From: Mugil cephalus
Lineage: Eukaryota > Chordata > Actinopteri > Mugiliformes > Mugilidae
Assembly: GCF_022458985.1 (NCBI RefSeq)
Contig: NC_061772.1
Span: forward strand, 12,948,001-13,012,000
Length of the DNA stretch: 64,000 nt
Direction: 5' to 3'
Shown here in pieces: positions 1 to 13,319 of this stretch. The notes under the pieces were generated by a model. The model was not told where the DNA came from. It saw only the letters and a program-made list of their open reading frames with translations, and made no database searches. The position numbers and the translations under genes are program-made. Position 1 is the first letter of the stretch. Each line of letters begins with the position of its first letter.

Positions 1-1775
1 CACACAGTCAGTGTTCTTAGTTTTGTGTTGGCAGTTTCTTGCTGTGAGGATTTTTACGATTGTTATTATTGACTCTTCGTTTGAATATATTTCCAAATCA
101 TGTTTTCAGTAGAAACACGATTTTAATCACCGACTTTCCATAAACTCTCACATATTGCAGTCAGTGATGACTTTGTAATCCGTAAAACCCTCATCTGAGT
201 CAGAACACAATAAACTGATCATAATGACTAACGCAGAACACATTGTATGCACACAAACAAAGAAATCGCTGTTACATGTAGCTTATTTAATTATCTCCTC
301 ATATAAACGTTTAATATGTGTGTGTTATTGTTAAGAAACCACATACTGCTTTTATCAGAGGTGATGAAATCAACTTTTGTCACTGAGAATATTTGATACT
401 GCAAAAAAATAATAATAATCATAATAATAATCATGAGATGAGAGTCAGGTTGTTGAATAAATGTTATTTAGTGTGTGTTTAGCTGTGGATGGACTTGGGC
501 CTTGTGGAAAATAAAGAAAAAGAGAGAAAAAGAAAGAGAAATGGGGCCCCAGAAATGACTACCCTTTGGCATACTTTACAATGACCTCCATAACCTCCCT
601 TACATTTATGACGGCCCTATAGTGCATTATGTCCACAGAGTGAGGCAGTATTTTATATCTTTACTGAAAATATATGCAAATCGGCACATGTTACGTTTAA
701 TACAACACCTTATTTGCCTTTTTAGGAATAAACATCTCACAACTTGTAATGTTATAAGTTAAAGAATCAATTTTCTCTCTCAGCCACTAGAAGGCATTGC
801 TCACTTGGAGATGGGTAAGATGATGCATCGTCTCACCTTTTATTGTCTTTAAGATGCTTCAAAAAAAGGAAAGAAAACTAAATTCAATACTACATGACAA
901 AGTATATGTCATGTAGGTACATTTTTAATATAATTCATAGTTCCATCTTTGCCTCTTTGTTTTCTTGAGTAACCTTAGATACATTCAATGATTTACCATG
1001 AACACACTGCATATAAACATATACAGCTTCTACTGTCAAAGTTCTTGAAAAAGGTGACAAACAGGATTAATCCTGCTACAGATGTTTGTGTCACCCTGTT
1101 TTGTTTTCTGTGGAAATCATTATAAACTTAAATCAATATTATGTAGATCATTTATCAAAGCAAAGCCGATTCATCCTGTCTTCAAACATCCCAATCATGT
1201 GAATGTCCTCATCAAACATTTGCTCCAAAAACATTTAGATCTGAACAATCTACTGGACTGAATCTCTCAGCAGAAGTCAATCATGTGGGCTGGAGATTTG
1301 GCTGAACCGTTAATCATTTTAGTTGTGATAATGTCATTAATGACAATGGCCGACGTTTGTATGTGTAAAAACTTCATGGGTTAATTGAGGCAATCAACAC
1401 ACTCAGTAACTACAGAATCAGCTTTGAATGCATCATCGGATTCATCTTGTTATCTACTGAATAAAGAATATTTTTTTTTTCATTGTGTTTATAATAAAAA
1501 CTAAATGATTTTATTTTCTGCTGTGTTATGAAATGATATTCTTTCCAAACGAAGCTGCTCAGTAACCAGTTTGCATTGATTAACCATCCGATGACACATG
1601 TTTGGGCCTCATGGTCGCACTTCAGTTAACCACTTTAAATACAATATAGTCTATGCTTTGCTGAGGCAGAGCACCCGATCATACTACAACATCAATAAAG
1701 CTAGAATTAACACTGTCATTATCAACATGTCAACCTCTGCACATGCACCAGGACATGAAGGATTAAAGGCCAGTG

Positions 1776-1812
<37 letters not shown>

Positions 1813-2920
1813 TCGGACTATCTGAGCTTATTGAATTTGGTTTATTTATTTCTTTTCTTTTGCAGTACGTAAAATCCAGATGAAAGAAACACTTCTCAGC
1901 CTTTCAATGTTGCCACGTAATAAATTTAGCCAACAGCAGCCTTGGTGAAACCTGTGACAGTGTCCAACAGTCCTTAAACCATGGTCTGCTGATCAGCTTG
2001 AACAGCTCTCATTACTCTCGACTACGACCACTTGCCAAAGCTTTTCATGTGACCACTATACTGCACATGTCAGAACTCTATTGTATCACTCTGTGCTGAG
2101 TCACATCATACTCTTCATGTCACTTTGTAATCATTGCTATTGTGTTGTTAGTTTGGCATAAGAGGGCTGGTGTTGTTTTAGACGTTTTCACTTGTTTTCA
2201 TGGAAGAAGCACGTGTCTCTAACAATGGCAGCATTTCATTGAGGTGGTTCTTTTAAGGGCCTTGATGTTATTCACGTTTATTCATTGTTATTGTTGTACA
2301 GAACATGTTCTTATATATAATGATGATAATGTAGCACATAAGTCTCTTCTTCAGAGGCAGTGAATGTATGTGTAGGTTGGATGTTTCTTTCTTTTATTTT
2401 TAATAACTGTTTCTATGATCTGGGACAAGTAACGCTTTTTGAATTGAGCTGAATTGTTATCACCCATCTATTGGCAGATAGAGTAAATACACAAACAATG
2501 TTAATGTGCATATGACCATTAGATATGATTGTACCTGGAGTGTTCTTGAATGAGGAAAGGTCACCAAATTTCCACAGGTTGTAGTTTATTCTCTCTGAGC
2601 ATCAATAACGATAGATTCATAGAACCTCAGTTACATTAGTAACTTTTTCTGTTATAGGCTCTGACATATTCCTAGTTTCTGTATCCTACATTGTGTCAGT
2701 GCCCTCTTCAGATCTGACCAGGAATCATTGCTGGTTGACATGAAATCTGTTGCTACCAGTGCACTACTGCAGGAAGCCCTGCCAGTAAACTGAAATTAAC
2801 ATTTGACTGGCAAGGGAGCAAAGGTGAAATGCCGACTTAAGGTATATGTCGTAACTTGCACTTAAATAGAAAAAACTTTATATTATAAACTACCCTGGAG
2901 AGAATAGTATTGTGAATTAA
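1..2920. other. AT-rich intergenic sequence, no gene seen
   Basis: No reading frame here shows recognisable protein similarity or a plausible exon with splice sites. The sequence is AT-rich with short A/T runs. The only distinct structure is a TG dinucleotide microsatellite near 1778-1811. Confidence 0.6.
1778..1811. repeat. (TG)n microsatellite
   Basis: About 17 uninterrupted TG units, read directly. It creates a spurious run of Cys-Val codons in one plus-strand frame. Confidence 0.95.
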
Positions 2921-3973
2921 TGAATGAATGAATGAATGAATGAAAACTTTATTTCGAACATGAGAAAACACATGCACGAATAAATAAATTTAAAAAAATA
3001 ATCAAAATAGTCAAAACTTCGTTAACAAACATGTCCAAAAAGGAGTAGGAAGAAGTGTATGCTTATTTAATCCTACCCCTTCTCCTTTCTCAGTAATTAA
3101 CAATCAGTTTCGATTCACAATTTAAATATGTACATTTTTACAGACAAAAGAAAACAATTCATGTGAACAAATAAGTGAATAAGTGATCTGTGAAGACACC
3201 TGCTGATCGTCAAAGCCATTCATCCTCCCTGTAGCTATTTTTGAATATCTCCAGGAAGCAGGTTGTTTATTGCTTTGCACATGATTTGTGCTGATGGAAA
3301 GTGACAAATTTTAATGTTTTTTAAGAATAATAAATTTGTGACCCTTGTAACTGACATTATGAATTATCCTTATGGCTCTTTTTTGCAATATGGATTGTGA
3401 TTGTAGTGTACATTAGAGTGAACAGTAGAGAATGTGGAGTGATTTGTGGTCCAGAGTGTATTTTGTCTCACTGAGTACTGAGATGCTTCTTGAAAGCTTA
3501 TTTTGTACATGTTTTGAGTGAGCTTTCCAGTTTACTTTGTCATCTATTATTACACTGAGAAACATATTTTCATGGACTCTTTCAGTATCAACACCTTCTA
3601 CTTCCACCTGCACTTGAGTGTCCCTTTTGTAGTTTCCAAATAACATGAATCTAGCTTTACTTAAATTTAATGATAATTTATTTCTGTCAAACCACCTCTT
3701 TAATTTTCCCATTTCTGCAGTGACCATCTCAACTAGCTCCTCCAATATATTAATATTTTTGAAATCTTGCGAATATAATTTATGTAAAGGATGAATAATT
3801 TCGGACCCAGTACTGACCCTTGGGGAACGCCACAAGCAATGTCCAAGCATGTCTACGTACACCGGCCTTATCTTTTTATTATACCCTTGCATTTCCTGCA
3901 TTACCTTTGTGTACATGATTTCCACTGTTATAACCATGAACTCAAAAGTTCCACTTGAAAGCTGCATTAACAT
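2921..3973 (-). mobile_element. 5'-truncated non-LTR retrotransposon (CR1/L2/Rex-like LINE) with (ATTC)n tail
   Basis: Read on the minus strand, 3973 to about 3413 encodes the C-terminal half of a reverse transcriptase. The motif GVPQGSVLGPKLFILYIN is visible at about 3840-3775 in one frame. A second frame then carries LKRWFDRNKLSLNLSK and later KHVQNKLSRSISVLSETK, both typical of jockey/CR1-clade fish LINEs. The two parts are in different frames, and the segment that should carry the catalytic YADD box is missing, so the copy is dead. The 3' part runs to an AATAAA-containing end followed by six ATTC units (TGAA on the plus strand, 2921-2944), the usual tail of this type of fish LINE. The upstream half is absent, as expected for 5' truncation during insertion. 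The exact clade is uncertain. Confidence 0.85.
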
Positions 3974-6793
3974 TTTTTGAAGAAGGCTTGACTAATATCA
4001 CTTTTTCTGGTATTTTAAGACTTGTGGTGACTTCTGGTATTTTGACTTGTGCCAGAAGAAATGCTGTGACAGCATGAACCAGCATTCACAGTGTCTATGG
4101 AAAAATCCAGATGAACGGTCCAGGAAGCACCACTATTCATGATAATAAACGTATTAGAATTTCAGGTTGAGTAAACAGGAGTTACTCTCAGCTCTCAGTC
4201 TCATGGTGAAAGGTGAATGACAGAAATCGTTACGAGCGGGAATACCTTCTGCAGTGCCAGAGGAAGCATGTGGGGACATTCCACTGGAGTCCATCCAGGG
4301 GAGGATTCACACGCCAGGGGGTACTTCCCCCTAAGGCCTGGTCCAGGTTAACATCGCGTGTGATGCGTGGATGACATTTTAAAGCCTCATGTAGACAGTA
4401 CCTGGAAGCTGTGGAATGTAATATAGTGCAGCTGAATGTTTATGGTGCATTTTACATTTCTGGGCTAAAGAAAAAGAAACCTGAAATCTGTCTCCAGTCT
4501 TTCTACTTTCTACTGAACTTCGATTTGTAAATTAAGAGCCTTTATATTATATCAGATCTTACATCAGATAGCAGCCATGATCTGTTTCTTTATCCACTGC
4601 TAGCATGGAGGTTCGTACATGTGAACAGTGCAAAGCAGACCAGTGGGAGCCTCGGAGCAAAGGGACGAGGAATGTGTCCACTCTAATCCCAGTGAGGGAC
4701 AGGAGATATTTTAACAGATCTCCTCTGGTCCACATGAGCAGCCCTGGTATCTGATGTTCCCACAAAACCCCCCGGAACTGGATAAAGAGCGGCCGAAGCC
4801 TGTTGGTTTAGCAGCAGCCTTTCACACTGACAAGAGGAACTCAACTAAATAATCGGCAACAATGCCAGCAGAGATGGCTGCAGCCCTTCCTCTCCCACTG
4901 GTATGCTAAGACATCACAAAATATCAACCGCAGAGTGTCAAGCCATGCAGAAAAGGGCTGCACGTTACCCGATGGAAGAATACTATAGATAAAGTTTTAG
5001 CTTTTTCTTTTGGAAAACGCCTAAACAATTTTGACAACGTCTGATTGTTTTCAAATCTCAGTCAAAGACATCTAACAACCACAAACTTATACATTAACAG
5101 TAACAATTTGATTATTATTATACTCACCGCATATGGGAAATTGAATGTTTAGATTTAAGCAATTTCAAAATCAAGTCAAATAAAGTTCAATCCTTAACTT
5201 TTTACAGCTGAGCGATCAATAATTTGATCTTTACAGTTATTCATTATGCAATGTGTATTTGAATTTGAATAGTTTCATGGGGGTTGTGCATCCTGACTTG
5301 AGGAGGTGATGGGAACTGTTCGTTGAAAAGCCCAGAGCAGCACAGCGTGTGCTAAACCAGGCAGACAGCTGACTCAGCACCTCCCCTGTTGTCAGCGTGC
5401 TCACTCAACAATGCTGTTATCCACGGTGACAGATTGCAGCCCCGGGGCCCAAACATCCCTCACAACCCTCGAAAAACCCTCCTCCCTGCCCGGGCCCTGG
5501 AATCCTTACAGACACCCCTGATCCCGATCCTGATCCTGATTCTGATCTGCCCTTTCTCTGTTCCCACCAATACACCCCGACCTATGAGTGTCAAGTGGGT
5601 AAAGCAGATTATTATTTTGATTTCATTATGATTCACGGTGCCTCCCACACATGTTCTGTCTCTTCCACTGATGTCCACAACAACCGCATTAACCTTTGCT
5701 TTTTGGCTTTACTTCCTCACTGCGCTCACCCGCTGATTTGTAAAGATAATAACGTAGAAATAACAACCGAGACATCAAATAGACAGAGATAAGATTTTAC
5801 CATGACAAAGAGCATGAAGAGTTGTGCATAAAATTAGATTTATACATGGATACATGTCCTTTACATGGATTGTGTGGGAACAACTATAAATACCTTTTGT
5901 TTGCCAAAAAAAAAAAAAACTTTCCAATCAATCCCCAAAGATTCCCTGTAAGACGCATTGAATGACAAGAAAAAAATTATATCGGCTTACAAATCTATTG
6001 TACACGACAATTTAACAGAGGGGAAAACACCTTATAATGTTATGCAATTCAGGACGACACTGTGAACTAGGACCTAGAAGCACACACTGTACACACTTAT
6101 GTCAAACTGTTGAATTGCATTTGTAGGGAAGTTAGAGTTTCAAAAAATGTTTGGGTGGTGTTCATTTATTTCATTTTGTGCCACATGCTTGACTTTTCAA
6201 ACTACTTGATCACAGCCACCTCAGTGGGAAGATGTAGTTTGGTCTGTTACAAGCTGTGCGCGGTTTTGAGTCTTCCTCCGTTCCTTCTGCTGTCTAGGAT
6301 GATTTTGGTGAAAATGGCAATTTATGAAACCTGTTTAACCTGTGTAGATTGTTTGGTACTAGTTGTTGAGCTTCAGTATCTGTCTGTGAGCCAGAGGATA
6401 CATTCGCTCTACATTACTCCAAAGTTGTATTTGTTTGAGTTTGATTCCACCATTTTTACGTTGCTCCACACTATTCCTGTACTTATTGTCTAACCGGGGT
6501 TTCGTTCTGGGTCACAGGCTTGTTTCTGAGTTGAAGAATGTTTTAGACTGAAAGCCAGCACAACAGAAAGTAGTGATGAAAACCTGCAGCTGCACTGTGT
6601 GTTAGCGACTGGCGACACAGAGAACCTGAGTCACTGTGGCTGCTCTGATTCAGCTCAGCACATGCACAGACTCGTCCAAAGGTAGTCACGGCACAGGCGT
6701 CTTCGCTCTGCTCTGATTTAGGCCCGCGAAATGCTGCAAACCTGCATTTCCATACCTGCCGGAGGCACACGGGGTTTCGGTTCTCTGGCAGAG

Positions 6794-6796
<3 letters not shown>

Positions 6797-6835
<39 letters not shown>
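6797..6835. repeat. (GA)n microsatellite
   Basis: About 19 GA units, continuing into a looser purine-rich stretch to about 6945. It produces artefactual Arg-Glu or Leu-Ser repeats on the two strands. Confidence 0.95.
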
Positions 6836-6838
<3 letters not shown>

Positions 6839-7076
6839 CTGAGAGACAGAGACAGAGGGATCCACGGAGAGATGAAGGGACGCGAGAGAGGAGAGAGGGA
6901 GCAAGACGTTAGAAAAGTGGTTCAGATGGGGAAGAAGAGAGAGAGAAGCCTGCATACCAGAGAGGCAGACAACACAAATCTCCACTTCACACACATTCTC
7001 TTTGAGGCTTTATGATTTCCAGAGGGAGCAAACGGGCGCAGATGATCTGATGTTCTTTGCTGGGGGGTGTGTGGGA

Positions 7077-7089
7077 GGGGGGGGGGGGG
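7077..7089. repeat. G homopolymer run
   Basis: Thirteen consecutive G bases directly after a G-rich stretch (about 7062-7076). Confidence 0.9.
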
Positions 7090-9400
7090 TTACATGCCAC
7101 TGCCTGCACCTGTACACCGACTAACGCTGCTACATATCAGGCTGTTTATTGAGATACTACTGAGGCTGCTTGGGGGTTTTGTCGTTTGGAAAAACTTAGT
7201 TCTGCCTCTATTCGCCGTTTTGTTTTTACAGTGGTTGCGAGCGAACGGTTGACTCACACAGCGACTCCCATGTGTTTACACTCAAAACAGCCTTCAAGGC
7301 ACAAAGAGAGATTTTTTTTGTTTCCTATTGAGTACCTGGATCATTCTGTTTCAGACACGCTGACTTCGCGCTGTTCATGATAACGTTAATGAATGGAATC
7401 CCATAATATAAATGGAGGCTTGAAGAAAGGGGTAAAGCGACGAACAGCGCGTTAGAGAACTGCTCATTTGTGCACCTGAGACAGGAACTATGTCCTTCTC
7501 CCTTGGCATGGGCCCCTTGAGGAGCAAAGGGGAGAGCGAGTGGTCAACAGAGGTCTCACTTTCTAGGAGCAGCTGAATACCAGAGGAGCTGACAGGTATG
7601 TACATATTGGAATGTGCTTCTCAGCCACACCTGTGAGGAACACACCCACCAAGCCTGGTCTCTCTCATCCCACTGGCTGATCTCCACCGTGACTGACAGC
7701 TGGAATAACTATTTGGCTCCGGTCCTCAGGAGCCAGGGGGCAGGTATGGTGAGTTCAGAACGTGAACCAATGGCAGCCGAGAAATCCGTGCAGCCAGGCG
7801 GGGCTGCAGTGAAATAAAACTCATCAATGGGGTGTGTCTCAAAAGTTTGTCAGCAGTTAAACTGTGAAGGCCTACTGCTGCAGGGACCCACTTTGACTGG
7901 TTAACTAGTCCGACGCTGCGGGAGGACGCGAGCACCTTGCAGTGATGGTAAAGGCAGACTGAGAGGGGCTTTTTCTCCATGATAGGTTTACCTCTTTTGT
8001 GGCTGAATGATGGAAGCAGAACGGCAAATCTCATCTGCTCCTCACCTCAGGAAATCCACTTTCAGTTTCAGGACTCAGAGGAAAACAATGGCAACTTCAT
8101 GCAGCCGGAGACTTGAAAACTTTTGCACTGGAGTCAATTTTTGTCCCCAAACAATAGCTCCTCCGTCACAGAGATGGAACAGATGCCGCAGTGGTCGCTC
8201 ACATCTCCTTATCACTTTTCCAGCCCAGCTATAGATTGTGTATGCGTTGGACGGAGAACTGATAAGGGCATGTGCATGACATTATCTACAGACAATGGAG
8301 AGGCAACAAGAGAGAGGAGCCAGAGCGCCTGTGGGGGGATGCACTCATTCACTTTATGGCGATCATGTGATCATGTTGATGACTGATGTTTTTTTTTTCA
8401 GATTCTGTGTGTTAAGGAGGAGCAGCTGATAGGAACTACGTAATGTTGTTGGGTTTTTTTAAGAGAAAACTTAGTTCGTCAAGTTTTAAAATGAGTAACT
8501 TTAGAACTACACCAACACATTGTAATCTAACTCGTGATTTGTTAGTGGCAGTTTTGGGCTCCACTGCAGGACCAAAGATAAATACGTGTCGTACAAATCG
8601 ACTGAGATTGTTCTTGCAAACATAAAGATGTGGGCTCACAGCGACATGACGCAGCGCGACTCACTAATATACTTATCGACTACAGCGAGGATGACAAATC
8701 TGGTGAACCGGAATACAGTATTAGGTGAGTAAAGGCCAACGTACTGATAATTTCACATCCACAAACACACAGGCATGGCATTTCTACATTTTAACTACAG
8801 ATAAGGGAGTGGATCATATTAGTATTCATCTTAATTCAAAGTACAAGGATAAGTGTGTCAATGTGTGTCAAAAAAAAATTATGCAAGCTGGAAAAGTGAA
8901 ACCTGTAAATGTGTAACATGTGAAAATCCTCAATTGAGCCATTAAACTTTTCTGACGTAACCTTTCGAAAGCAGCGCGTGTGGTTATAATCAAATGCAAA
9001 GATATTCTTCCCAACAGTGGCGTAATTTCAGCTACTTCCCTTTGTGTTTCAACTTTCATTTAAAAGTTGCTTTGTGAAAACTGTTCATACGGAGCATGCT
9101 GTATCTTATTACGTACCAAGTGCTTTCAAACACCAGCCCTAAAAAACTGGACACTAAATCCTGGATCTTTCAAGCCTCTGTGAATAAATAATGATGTGTA
9201 TTTAATGTGTTTTCGTCATTGCAGACGTTCTTTAATAACTGCCAGAGTCACTTTTTATCAGACATTTATTTCCAAAAACGTTGGCGTCTTCCTGCACACT
9301 TCCGTTTTTCCATTAACAAATTCACGCAGCTTCAGAGCAAACATTACAAAACGTCAGAATCACATTGTTGTGACACAACTACTTCAGCTATGTAAAAAAA

Positions 9401-9422
9401 CACACACACACACACACACACA
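9401..9422. repeat. (CA)n microsatellite
   Basis: Eleven CA units directly after an A run. Confidence 0.95.
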
Positions 9423-9986
9423 GGAACTGACAAGTCTTCTGGGTCTACTGGGTGGATCCTAACTGCTCTCTTCCCCTGAGGCATCCACTCCCTCTTAACA
9501 CCTGGTGGAGAATCGACTCCCCAACAATCTTAAGGCTGTTCATTTTAGGCTGCTCTTAAGGTCACTTCCTTTACATAACCCTTAGCCATGCGACTTCAAC
9601 ACATTCTGCCTCTAGATTACGTGTTTTTATAACTGCAGCTGTGTGTTTGCAATCGTTAGATGCCATGAACAAAAGCAGCAAAGCCTTAAAGGTATGAATG
9701 AATTTGACGAACAACGGCTAGCGTTTTATTAGCCTTTTAGAGTTAAACAAATAAATCAATTGTAACTTTGATAAAGATGTAGCAGTTTTGCACAAGTATT
9801 CATTAAAACTCATGTTGTAAAGTGCGCAGAATATACAAAATATAAAGATAAAGCATTACACCTCATTGTCTGAGGTGTCTGAGTAAATAGTGCATGATTC
9901 TGTATTCTTATTGGCCTACAGAATTTGATTAGTAGAAAAATGCAATGCCTTTACGCATACTATATCATAAAAATCAAGTGCAGTGC

Positions 9987-9992
9987 TTTATT
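9987..9992 (-). terminator. Polyadenylation signal for the RDH-like gene
   Basis: The plus strand reads TTTATT, so the minus strand has AATAAA 53 bases beyond the stop codon of the dehydrogenase. A second AATAAA on the same strand at about 9725-9730 is a possible distal site. Use of either is inferred from position only. Confidence 0.5.
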
Positions 9993-10044
9993 CTCTGTGT
10001 AAACAGGGTTCGCTGGTTGATGAAAGCATGGCTGCCTGCTGCGT

Positions 10045-12338
10045 TTAAGCCAGACCGACCAAGGAAGCGCTGAGGTCCCACAGCTTCTTGGCAGCGGCGT
10101 CGTCCAGGGCCTGTGGAGCTGGTGTTTTGGGAGCACAGTCACTGTGCGGCACAATAAATAATAAAAGAGAAGGAAAATCAAAAACTGTCACACAGTATGG
10201 TTAAAATCATTCCTGATGCAGCCCACATTCCTGATGGATTACTAGTAGTTTATGTAAGAAACCATTCCCTATATAATGAAACTTCAGCAAGCAATGAAAA
10301 CAAATGCGTTGTTACATATATGACTATTAAAAAGTCGGCATAATGAGAGATATTTTTCATCCGTTCTGTGGAAAAACAGGTTTGACTCAATCCAAAGAAG
10401 TAAAAGAAAAAGTGTAGAAACATTTGGAAATTCCATGTAATACAAGTTATGATCACAGTCACATGTACTTGCCTGTAATAGAGGCCGCTGACGTTTGCCA
10501 GGCTCTCGTCCACAGCGCAGTAGATGGTGGTCTGTGCTCCTTCCCGGCAATTTTTGACCAGTGTCAAAAAGCATGCGAGTATCATCCTCTTCCACATAGG
10601 CAAGGCAGGGAAAAAATGGCGCCCCAACTCCGTGCGGATCACTCCAGGGTGAAGGCTGTACACTGTCACGCCGGTGCCTAATGAGTGGGGTACGTCATAT
10701 GTTTAGTGGTAGCTGGGGCCTGATGCTACGGTTAATGCTGGGAAAGAGAGAGACTCAGAATCACTGAGTTTTCAATCATGGACACTACCTTGCAGTCTGG
10801 TAGCCAGTTCTTTGCAGAAGAGAACATTGGCCAGCTTGCTTTGGCGGTAGCTCTTTTGAGGCTCGTAGTCTTTATCGAGATGAATGTCATCAAAGTGAAT
10901 TTGACCTACAAGAAACAATTAAGTGTAACTGTAAATAAAATGATGAACAAATGATGTTAAATCTGTCATAATATTCACAGTGAAAGTAGTAAAACACTTC
11001 AGATACATTTTAACTGTGCCGATGTTTGAGATGAGATGAAATGAGGTTGTCAGATTTTCTATTCACCCGTGTGCTCTGACATTATATACACAAAAAGACT
11101 GCACCTCTCACGTGAGCCAGGCTGGAGACGACGACAACGCGACTCGGAGCCGACTTCTTCAGCAGGTCAAGCAGACAGTTGGTGAGAAGAAAGTGTCCCA
11201 GGTGATTGACACCAAACTGCATTTCAAAGCCATCCTCAGTCTTCCACTTGGGACACATCATGATGCCTAACAATCACAACACACACTTGTAGAATAAAAC
11301 ACACACAAAACACAAAAATAAATAAAAAGTGGTGCATGTTCAACCCATGCATTTATTCTGCTCTGCATGATGAGGAAGGGGGCAAAACATATCACTGGTG
11401 GTGACTGAGTTCAATGTGGAACCACTGCAAATGACCTGCATTGTTAATGAGGATGTCCAGGCGCCCCTCCTTCTCCTCGACATCTCTGGCCAGCTCTCTG
11501 ACAGACTGCAGCGAGGCGAGGTCCAGTTTCTTCACCACCACATTGCCGTTGCCACTTTTCTGCCGGATCTCGTCGGCTGCAATGCGGGCCCTGGTCATGT
11601 CCCTGCAGGCCAGGATCACTCTGGCACCTTGACAAAAAGTATGCAACCTACTTAATACTCACGTGCTAACAATGGAGGAAGTGGAGTAGAGTAAAGGTAA
11701 CAGTTGGTTAAAGGTCCCTGTCGCTATCACACACACTGTGGGGTCATTGCAATAATTGATCTAGTTTTAATCTGCTTTTATAATGTGTTCTCTAGTTGCT
11801 GTTATTAATTAAGACAGGTGGCACGTGTCCAAGCAGACCACGCCCTCCTCTCCTCACGCGGATGGCCTCACCTCTCTGCGCCATGTCCAGGGCCGTCTCC
11901 TTCCCAATGCCAGTGTTGGCCCCTGTAATCAGGACTGTTTTCCCATCCAGCCTGGCCTTGCTCCTACACACTCCCCCTGCCATCCACCTTCGAAAGGCCA
12001 GCAGGCTTGCCCCTGACAGGAAAAAACAACATTAATGGAGCGATATTTGTCTTGTCCTAATCTTATAAGCTAAAACTTCACGACTGATCTAAATGAATCC
12101 TGTATTACTGGAAACTGAATAAACGATGGGTTACGCAAAGCGTAGCATGAATTACTACTACTACTACACGTGGTACCAGAAAAGTTGCCTTACAATGACA
12201 TTTTATAAAATCTTAAAACAAGGCAAAATAAGATAACATCATAACCATGATGATCGATTTACCTGTAACCAGCGCAACCGTGAGACCAGTGACATGTTTC
12301 TCTCCGAAGTCCTTGATAACGCTCACGTAGTTTTGCAT
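10045..12338 (-). CDS. RDH12/RDH13-like NADP(H)-dependent retinol dehydrogenase (SDR family)
   Basis: Seven coding exons on the minus strand: 12338-12263, 12012-11872, 11627-11436, 11266-11105, 10905-10789, 10677-10473 and 10141-10045 (stop). All phases close to give 329 aa. The product is a classical short-chain dehydrogenase of the RDH11/12/13/14 group, which interconverts retinol or other lipid aldehydes and alcohols at ER or mitochondrial membranes with NADP(H). Visible motifs are the Rossmann signature TGANTGIG (about 55-62), NNAG (about 134-137), N157 in GVNHLGHF, catalytic Ser in VVVVSS (about 184-185), and catalytic Tyr and Lys in YRQSK (Y210, K214). A short hydrophobic N-terminus (about 19-32) is a likely membrane anchor. 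The first Met was chosen because it opens exon 1 just before the anchor. The C-terminus resembles RDH13 and the centre resembles RDH12, so I give no symbol. Intron 6 starts with GC, in the form AG|GCAAGT. The gene is divergent from tmed3. Confidence 0.92.
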
Positions 12339-12545
12339 AGTTTCGGTTATTCGATTAATTAAATAAGTACAATTGGATATTTCAGGAAGCTTAAAATTAA
12401 AAAAAATATTCTGTCTTTCACGGACACGGTCATTCATTCATTAGATGAAAGACAAATGCACTACAAACTATGCACAAGTGAGTTTAGCCCAGTCTGAACC
12501 CTGTTTACACACACGCCTCTGCGGAAGTGAAGGGAGGCGTGACGT
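12339..12545 (-). promoter_or_regulatory. Likely 5' UTR and promoter of the RDH-like gene
   Basis: This lies immediately upstream of the start codon at 12338. A GCGGAAGT-type ETS site occurs at 12521-12528 (plus-strand reading). No TATA box is evident. Assignment rests mainly on position. Confidence 0.4.
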
Positions 12546-12615
12546 GCCCTGGCTGTGATTTTCTAAATAAGACTCTGGTTTAATATGTACTTTCTTTTCA
12601 TAGAAGCCAGTTTAT

Positions 12616-12647
12616 GATAAGCGGTTGTAGAAAATGAGATGAGATGA
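12616..12647 (+). repeat. 3' end fragment of a recurrent fish interspersed repeat
   Basis: About 32 bases ending in GAGAT repeats match the 3' end of the longer repeat at 41.7-41.96 kb (same GATAAG/GATTAAG-GGT, spacer, AAAATGAGATGAGATG order). This is the smallest of three copies in the window. Confidence 0.55.
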
Positions 12648-13319
12648 TAAACCAGTGTACGACTCACTAAAAGCTTTAAAACAAATAAAAGTTTCTGACT
12701 GCAAGGACATATGCTCTCTGACATAGATAATGTTTTACCAGCCGTGGAGAACAGAGCAGGGTGTCTGTGGAGACTACACACACCCTAACACACCAAAGAA
12801 AACAGTGCAAAGCAGCTGGTTGACTCATTACATTTGCAATACAGTATTTGTGGCAGCAAGTCTTGTATGCGAAATCCAAAACCCCGTTTATTTGTATGGA
12901 TATCTGAAGTGGTCATACACGGACAAACGTTTAATGTGAATTCTTGACAACTTTCATGAAACGAGCCTTATTAGAACATGCACCATGCATTTCTTACATG
13001 CCTGTCTTCTGTACTATTTTATTACGCTTTTCAAATGTGAGACAAAATATCAAAGTATTCAATATGGAACCTGTACAGGCTGTAATGCAGTTTAAAATCA
13101 TGTAACAATAAAACGATGAGCACCTAAATATATCTTTTACTACTTTTTCCTCTGCTGCAAAATACTAACCATAAGCTGGCCTTTAATTCGATTTTTGTTA
13201 GTTTGTTTTTGATTTAACCGAAGCACTTGTTTCCTCTGGACAAACAAAATAAGTGCTCCGACTTCCTACCAAACGCCGTGCTTTTATTTTGAAACGTCCG
13301 CTGCTGGGCTCGGTGCTGT

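Larger units (their letters stand above)
3990..9980. other. Intergenic stretch without a supportable gene
   Basis: Apart from microsatellites (GA repeat near 6797, G run near 7077, CA repeat near 9401) I see no exon with recognisable protein content. A GATCCT-like short tandem stretch lies at about 5519-5550. Several frames of 60-127 codons are open, including 6110-6493 plus, but they are hydrophobic or low-complexity and match nothing I recognise. Undetected non-coding exons cannot be excluded. Confidence 0.5.

Noticed and set aside
6110..6493. 127-codon hydrophobic plus-strand frame
   Set aside because: No family resemblance and an irregular pattern of hydrophobic runs. It looks like a chance open frame in T-rich DNA.
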